From NCBI RefSeq assembly GCF_964340395.1, contig NC_135562.1:12346543-12410542 (forward strand): DNA of 64,000 nucleotides. The letters run 5' to 3'. Both the position numbers and the translations under genes were made by a program. The first letter of the stretch is position 1; every line of letters begins with the position of its first letter. The DNA comes from Glandiceps talaboti (taxonomy: Eukaryota; Hemichordata; Enteropneusta; Spengelidae). The notes under the pieces were generated by a model. The model had not been told where the DNA came from. It did no database searches and was given only the letters and a program-made list of their open reading frames with translations. Of this stretch, positions 57,394-64,000 are shown piece after piece.

Positions 57394-57600
57394 ATGTTAG
57401 TCAAAAAGTACGCACCACTTGGTCTCAGTCACAGGCACTTGTTTCCCCCAAGATATGTTACAGAGTATTTTCCAGAAGACACTGTTTTCCATGCCTATAT
57501 TACTACCAGTGTGTCCACCAATGATAGTCAAAATTTTGTTGTTGTGAGTCAAAATGAGAATAACTGCAGGCATTTCTTGTCACCACATAGTAAAAGATAG
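57394..57600 (+). other. Coding-like frame of 68 codons, unknown
   Basis: Reads KKYAPLGLSHRHLFPPRYVT then EYFPEDTVFHAYITTSVSTN and DSQNFVVVSQNENNC. Composition (P, H, T, S, D, E, V alternation) suggests an extracellular beta-sheet segment, but no family is recognised. A weaker frame at 57315-57524 overlaps. No convincing promoter or splice sites were seen. Could be an exon or relic. Confidence 0.25.
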
Positions 57601-57667
57601 GGGAACACCAAATTTTAGTGCATCACTAGATATTGTGTGCATCAGTTAAGGTTAAGTTGGCGTAGAG

Positions 57668-57715
57668 GGCACACTGAGCACTACTGAACCTAATTCAGTT
57701 GTGCTAAAAAAAAAA
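57668..57715 (+). mobile_element. Fragment of segment B
   Basis: GCACTACTGAACCTAATTCA with GTTGTGCTAAAA matches segment B (4231-4275) and B' (6222-6256). It shows that B also exists away from family A. Confidence 0.6.
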
Positions 57716-58519
57716 ATTTTAAAACTCGACAAGAAACACAGTATCTCATAGTACCATCTTTCAATTTCAGTTCTTAAGAGTGTCTAAAACTGTATGGATT
57801 TTGTTTCATATAGTATCCCATTATGTAATTTGAGAATGAGTTTTTTTCCCTGAGAACTACAATGCTATTGTTTGTAGTACCTACATACTGCAATATGAGA
57901 ATTAATCTCATTAAATGTTATGATATCATAGCAGGCTATTTGATCACGAGTTTGTTGCCATTTGCCCTCCAGTAAGAGATCAAAATTGGTTTCCAAGGAA
58001 TGATAGTGAATGTAGCTGGAATAGATACACGATCATTCTTTTAAGATTCACCTTTTTCTTGAGATAGTCAGAGTTGTCGGATGACCCACTATAAAATAGG
58101 TGTACGTAACATCAGACGAGGACTAAGGGATGACCGCACAATGTTACACAAGCTCAATACATGAACTTCGGTCATTTAGGGTAAACATATTAAAATACTA
58201 ATGGGGAAACCCAGCACTGTATATCACATTAGCAGTAAATATTAATCAATATCTGTAGTAAATACAGAACCTGTTATCATTAAAGTTGTGAAAGTTTTCA
58301 AAATTTGGTTAGAAGTGCGAAAATGAAGTTCCACAATCGCATTGACACCAGTCCCCCTCCCACCTGTTTTGTGTCATGAATATTCAATGTCATGAATATT
58401 CAAATTGATGCAGTATTGGGTCAAAGGTCATTCTCAGGCCAGTGTAAAGTTAAAGGTACACTACATGTAGGTATAACTGGAGTACTTTTTCTTCGATCAG
58501 ACAACCAGCAATATATTCA

Positions 58520-58960
58520 TTGAAAATTGTTAAAATACCAATAATTATACAAATTTACATTGTATATTTAAATAACTGGGCGATTGTATCACGTAAGTAG
58601 AATAGTCGTTAACAAATTGAAATCGACATTGTATCGGGGGTACTTGATTTCAGGGTGTGGACCTAAAAATCAATTATTATACAATGTATATGTAAATAAG
58701 AGGGTGATTGTATTGGTAAGTAGTGCAGTAATTAACAAATTGAAATCGAGACTGCATACTTGATTTCAGAGTGTAGACCTAAAAATTCATTATTGTACCA
58801 AAATTATGTGTACAACTACTGTAACATGTACATCTCAGTGTTTACCCACAGGTGATTCATTACTGTTCAGGGTGTACAATATTACAAGTAAGTCATTATC
58901 TTTTAGCAAAATAGTTCCAAAATTTAGTCCAATTGCTGCTAATGCAGCTGTCAGTGTAAC
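58520..58960 (+). repeat. Diverged dispersed repeat, family I, copy 2, with internal tandem duplication
   Basis: Collinear with 35090-35450. Here the middle part is duplicated: CACGTAAGTAGAATAGTCG ... GGGTGTGGACCTAAAAATC (58590-58670) recurs as TTGGTAAGTAGTGCAGTAA ... AGTGTAGACCTAAAAATTC (58713-58788). Confidence 0.65.
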
Positions 58961-59141
58961 AGAAAATTTCAAGTTTTCAATTTCAGATATTTTCACATTT
59001 ATCAATGAATCTTACTATTTATTATTGAGGTGTTTCTGTTCTTTGTCACAACTTACTTTTTGTTTCTGTAAGTCAGTTCTAACTTTGGGTGAAGTCACCA
59101 TGTTTGAAACTTCTTCACTGTGTCCACAGTTATACCATTGA
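58806..59141 (+). other. 111-codon frame overlapping family I, not supported
   Basis: Includes GDSLLFRVYNITSKS and FSKIVPKFSPIAANAAVSV, then a C/F/L-rich tail. The corresponding part of copy 1 keeps FRVYDMI and VAARAALF in different frames with stops, so frame conservation is poor. Function unknown. Confidence 0.2.
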
Positions 59142-59229
59142 TGTTGTTTTTAGTTTCAAAATAATTTTAGGTCCTCACCTGAAAATAACAAGAGTCAAAT
59201 ATAAGCCTGGAATAGAGCAGTATGTCAAA

Positions 59230-59480
59230 TACATTTATCAATAATTTGAGACGGTCCCTAGCTCAATTTCTGACTGGGCCCAGAAAGTGTAATAATATGC
59301 AATTGGTCCCTAAATCTAAAAATTTTTAATGTTCATGAAGCTAAGCTAGTGAAATAATTTGAGATGGTCCCAATTTGTGCCTGATTCTCAGAAAGTGAAA
59401 TAATTTGAGACTGACCCTAGTTTAAAGTTGTCATTGAATCTCAGCATATAGAGTCATTTGAGACTTGTTCCATGGGTCTC
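59230..59480. repeat. Degenerate ~65-bp repeat
   Basis: AATAATTTGAGACGGTCCCT, AATAATTTGAGATGGTCCCA, AATAATTTGAGACTGACCCT and TCATTTGAGACTTGTTCCAT recur at 59241, 59353, 59399 and 59452, with CAGAAAGTG between them. Confidence 0.7.
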
Positions 59481-59524
59481 AAATTGTTGCTGAATTTCAG
59501 AAAGTGAAACAAGATGAAACGAAG

Positions 59525-59790
59525 TGTTGTGTTTATATAATAATGTGGTGCAAAGTAGTATTCTGTACTGCATTGTTGTGTTAGTGTAGTGTTGTGTTGT
59601 GCCCTGGTGTGCTGTTGTGTTGTGCAGTGTAGTGTGGTGTACTGTAGTGCTGTTGTGTTGTGCAGTGTAGTGTAGCATTGCGTAATACTGTGTTGTCTTG
59701 TCTTGTGCCCTAGTATAGTGCCATGGTGTGTTGTGTTGTGTTGTGTTGTGCAGTGTAGTATAATGTAGTGTTGTGTACAATAAATATAGT
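59525..59790. repeat. TGTTG/TAGTG low-complexity minisatellite
   Basis: Interwoven GTGTTGTGTTGTG, CAGTGTAGTG and GTGCCCT units over about 265 bp. The 128-codon minus frame (TTLHNTTQHN) is an artefact. Confidence 0.9.
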
Positions 59791-59975
59791 GCAGTGCACT
59801 TTTCAGCCTGTCGTACTATTCTACTAAGAATCTTCAGCATGAAATAATAACATCAAATGCGCATACATCTAAAAATACTATCAAGGTAATATATTTCTCT
59901 ACTTGGATATGTTTGCTATCGTGACTAAGGTCTTTAAAAACAAATGAATGTCATCCTCGGCTTAGTTACAGTAGC

Positions 59976-60158
59976 TTAAATCAACAGATAATACGGCCTG
60001 TAGAGCTGATAAAATCTCTCAGCATCGGGACATCTGACTTCAGACAGTCTTAACATTATACATATATCATGCCAATCAACTACAAACTGCAGCTGCCTTG
60101 CCCATTCTCTGTCATTTTTGCAAATTAAAACTTCTCTGACATATTTCGTTGATGACAT
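59976..60158 (-). CDS. Small coding-like frame (60 codons), unknown
   Basis: Minus-strand frame from ATG at 60158 reads MSSTKYVREVLICKNDREWA, RQLQFVVDWHDICIM and LRLSEVRCPDAERFY, then YRPYYLLI and a TAA stop. Balanced use of R, E, D, W, C and Q is unusual for this AT-rich DNA and suggests real or recently lost coding function. The frame is also open four codons upstream, then closed by TGA. Possible start is the first ATG. It could be a small protein, a last exon, or a relic. No homologue is recognised. Confidence 0.3.
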   Translation of the reverse strand: MSSTKYVREVLICKNDREWARQLQFVVDWHDICIMLRLSEVRCPDAERFYQLYRPYYLLI

Positions 60159-60585
60159 TATTTTACATCTTCAGAGTTTGTTTTTATTGCCATTGATCAC
60201 GATTTAAAGAGACACACATCACTAGATTAGATATTAATCATTGCACCAAACAAAAGGTACAACAGAGAGAGAGAGATGAGGGAAAAGATCCCCTAAGTAG
60301 TTAGGAATTATGAAACACAGTTGTTCAGTTTTTATGTACACACAAAAAATACCTTTCATATCTCAAAACAGGTAGTGTAATTATGTCATTTTTCATTATA
60401 ACAAATGGTGTATACACTGTGACAAACTATCCATATTTTCTGTTTAAAATAAATAACCTCTTTTCATGGCCCTAAATTGATGTTTGGGATAAATTGATAT
60501 TTTTGGGTAAATTGATATTTTTGGTCATATGCTTGTTTTGAGCCATAACAAATATTTTATCATTTATGACGATGAAATCTGATAA
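60159..60585. other. No gene seen
   Basis: A GA run at 60262-60276. AAATTGATATTTTTGG is duplicated near 60490-60525. Confidence 0.5.
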
Positions 60586-60792
60586 GTCCTTTAAAAAAAT
60601 GCTTTGGTCCGGTTACCCGACCCCTCCTAGTTTTTCACTGCCGACCCTAAACTTCATTTTACGTATTCAAGGAAAAAAAAGTAAAATCTCGAAAATTGTG
60701 AAGTCTCATGAAAAATAAAATAAAAAAATCTACCTACCCACCTATTCTAAAACTGAGCATAATCGGAATCACACAATTTTTTTTTAAGGTCC
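60586..60792 (-). mobile_element. MITE, family M, copy 3 (internally deleted, ~207 bp)
   Basis: CCTTTAAAAAAATGCTTTGG and CACAATTTTTTTTTAAGGTC are the terminal repeats. The half with GGTTACCCGACCCCTCCTAG and TTTTTCACTGCCGACCCTAA is present, while the central CAGATGTACA / TTTTCCATTGTTTTC part is missing. Confidence 0.8.
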
Positions 60793-60887
60793 AAAGGGAC
60801 CATTCTTTAATTATATCAAAACCAAAATCTGATGTATGGTTTGATTCCTTTTTATATACTTCATATAATGTTGTATTCAAAACGGAC

Positions 60888-61070
60888 ATGATTTGATAGT
60901 ATGAACTCCTCACTGACACCCTACTATCAGATATGATTTGATAATATGAACACCTCACTGATATCCTACTGTCAGATATGATTTGATAATATGAACACCT
61001 TACTGATACCGTACTGTCAGATATGATTTGATAATATGAACTCCTCACTGATACCGTACTGAAGGCATAG
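60888..61070. repeat. 45-bp minisatellite, four copies
   Basis: TATGATTTGATAATATGAAC then CCTCACTGATACC and CTACTGTCAGA, period 45 (60931, 60976, 61021). The 113-codon minus frame (SVRCSYYQIISDS) is a translation of the repeat. Confidence 0.95.
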
Positions 61071-62155
<1,085 letters not shown>

Positions 62156-62514
62156 AGTTAGATAGAGATCATAGAAAACAAGCTGCCCACACCTAACTTT
62201 CTAGACTATCACTTATACGTGCTTTTCATCATATAGGCCACGGTGGCCAAGTAATATAATAAGTTATTACCCTAAAACTCGTATCATTACAATTTATACA
62301 ATTACAGTGGATGTTTCTATAATTTATAAATTACCTACATGTAGTACATTTTCTATGAAACTAGGGCATACATAATGGCATTGAGCCCAGCTTTACATGT
62401 ACACACTTATAAATAAACGCTTCTTATATTTAATGGTAACATTCTGTACTCTAGCTAACATCTCTGACCCTAAATGTTACTTGTTTCATTCATGGAGGAT
62501 GGAAATGAAGGGGG

Positions 62515-62815
62515 AGGGGGGAGGGGTTTACGGTGTGTGTGTGTGGAGGGGATTGTTGGTTATTGATCATACTAGGTAAATGACATAGCTTGAATTCGTC
62601 TATCGTAATCTCTATGTCTTAATGCTAATTTTCTCCTTCACTGATAGTGGGGGGGGGGGGGGTGTTACGGTGTGTGTGTGTGCGCATGTGTGTGGAGGGG
62701 ATTGTTGGTTATTGATCATGCTAGGTAAATGACATAGCTTGAATTCGTCTATCGTAATCTCTATATCTTAATGCTAATTTTCTCCTTCACTGATAGTGGG
62801 GGGTTGAGGGTACAC
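62515..62815. repeat. Recent ~160-bp tandem duplication
   Basis: GGAGGGGATTGTTGGTTATT (62546 and 62694) starts two nearly identical blocks that run through GACATAGCTTGAATTCGTCT to CTTCACTGATAGTGGGGG. They differ in GT and G run lengths and about two substitutions. Confidence 0.92.
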
Positions 62816-63378
62816 ATGTAGGTGGGGTGGGAATGGGCGTGAGGGTAGGGATTGCAAAGTATGCCAGAATACATGACATAGATTTATAAATCATGCCAAA
62901 ATTTGAAAATTTGAACTTATCACCGAGCTCCTATTCATAATATATTACCATGTGTTATTTTTGCTGGCATGCTATCTCAGGGAATCACTCCATATATAGA
63001 AAGACACAAGCAGAGAGACACAAAAGTACATGTACAATACCTCATGTCATGTTTTATTTCTAGCTCATCCATCATTTCATTCCCCACAGTACACAAGTCT
63101 TGACAGATGTTAGTATGGTCTATTAATACTGACTACCTTCACTGGTGGTGAACAATGAAATCATTTGGTGGTTGGCCTTTCTCTGTTACCCCTAGACTTT
63201 TGGAACAGTTTATTGAGAGATAACTGATATTTTCAACGTTAAGGGTGGTAGGGTGTAGTTTGCCCTGACAATTGCCATTCAATTATTTACCCACGACATG
63301 TAGGTCTGATTATAACTGTGATATCACATAAGTCAAAAGTACCAAATATGCTATATTGTGGACACGGAATGATTCTCA
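62816..63378. other. No gene seen
   Basis: Ordinary AT-rich DNA. Confidence 0.5.
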
Positions 63379-63391
63379 CCCCCCCCCCCCC

Positions 63392-63424
<33 letters not shown>
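63379..63424. repeat. C16 then (AC)n
   Basis: Sixteen C residues at 63379-63394 followed by AC units. A looser ACAC/ATGC-rich tract continues to about 63550. Confidence 0.95.
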
Positions 63425-63426
<2 letters not shown>

Positions 63427-63559
63427 TCCAGAATCTAGGGCCTGACACATTGTATACGCATGCAGATGCACACATGCATGAACACATACAAACAGACCCA
63501 GGTATACAAATGCATACAGATGTACACATAGACACACACAGATACAAATACAATTTTTT

Positions 63560-63880
63560 TTCAGATTTCCCCCACTCTTTTCCCTGTTTTCAAAAAACCG
63601 TTACATTTTGTAAAAAGAATACTGAATATATAGGAAACTTTGTCATCATCATTTTTCCAGATTTCCACCTGTGTTACCTGTATTTTAATATTGTAACAGT
63701 AGAAAAAGCATTGAATATGTCCACTAGGAAACATTGTATTTTTCCTGTAAATTTCCCTCTTTCTGTTACCTGTTTCTAAAATCTTTAAAAACACTGAATG
63801 TGCAGGAAACTTTGTATGTTCCGCTTTTTTTGTAAATCTTGCCAAATACAGTGAATGTGTAGGAAACATGTCATACTCCA
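63560..63880. repeat. Degenerate ~105-bp repeat, about four copies
   Basis: ACTGAATATATAGGAAACTT, TTGAATATGTCCACTAGGAAAC, CTGAATGTGCAGGAAACTTT and GTGAATGTGTAGGAAACATG mark successive units at 63622, 63712, 63793 and 63850. Each follows a TTTCC...CTGTTACCTGTTT-like block. Frames here of 108-153 codons are not supported. Confidence 0.7.
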
Positions 63881-64000
63881 GTCTCATACGTACTACACTT
63901 CTAAAGTCGTATAGCTTAGAACACTATATTCACTGCACGTCCTAAAGCTTTAGTGTTGAGAGGAAGTTTATTGTCAAGATCAACCAGCAGAAAAACTATC

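Noticed and set aside
59454-59840. 128-codon T/H/N-rich minus frame
   Set aside because: Translation of the TGTTG low-complexity repeat.

Overview
This window looks like AT-rich, gene-poor nuclear DNA from an animal, most likely an aquatic invertebrate. I cannot name the taxon. There are no operons, ribosome binding sites or long open reading frames. Instead there are tRNA-derived SINEs, MITE-like hairpin elements, one decayed Ty3/gypsy reverse transcriptase, more than twenty minisatellites, and long AC, CT, TA, TATC and ACAG microsatellites. The word ACATGTA recurs throughout. No complete protein gene can be supported. The window reads as intergenic DNA or the inside of a very large intron.

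Layout. 1-3.6 kb: a 76-bp minisatellite, two SINE fragments, degenerate repeats and one splice-bracketed candidate exon. 3.6-8.97 kb: three copies of a palindrome-bearing element (family A); the first two lie inside an inverted, order-permuted duplication. Next come tandem repeats, a 25/26-bp minisatellite and two hairpin elements. 9-15 kb: MITEs, two SINEs of one family (S1) and one of another (S2), and a degenerate array with higher-order periodicity. 15-25 kb: mostly minisatellites (46, 32, about 20, about 48 and 113 bp) and a fourth family A copy. 25-33.3 kb: a MITE with clear terminal repeats (family M), palindromes, the reverse transcriptase relic, microsatellites, a 52-bp minisatellite and a SINE split by an insertion. 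33.3-38 kb: a fifth family A copy and a 1.4-kb array with two unit lengths. 38-48 kb: the most AT-rich part, with TA microsatellites, two candidate minus-strand exons and a coding-like stretch broken by one stop codon. 48-56 kb: a sixth family A copy, a MITE sitting inside a SINE, a 36-bp minisatellite and a 1.2-kb foldback element whose arms carry a GC-rich repeat. 56-64 kb: partial second copies of elements seen earlier, small coding-like frames and more simple repeats.

The genes do not work together as a system, because no intact gene is visible. The main content is repeat biology: hairpin element families with several copies for comparison, nested insertions with an identifiable empty site, and tandem arrays at different stages of decay. 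Predicted short proteins rich in YLSIYLS, SLSLSL, THTHTH, IYIYIY or PPGQLPP are translations of simple repeats. The recurring 66-69 residue frames at 3.7 and 5.7 kb are translations of the family A element.
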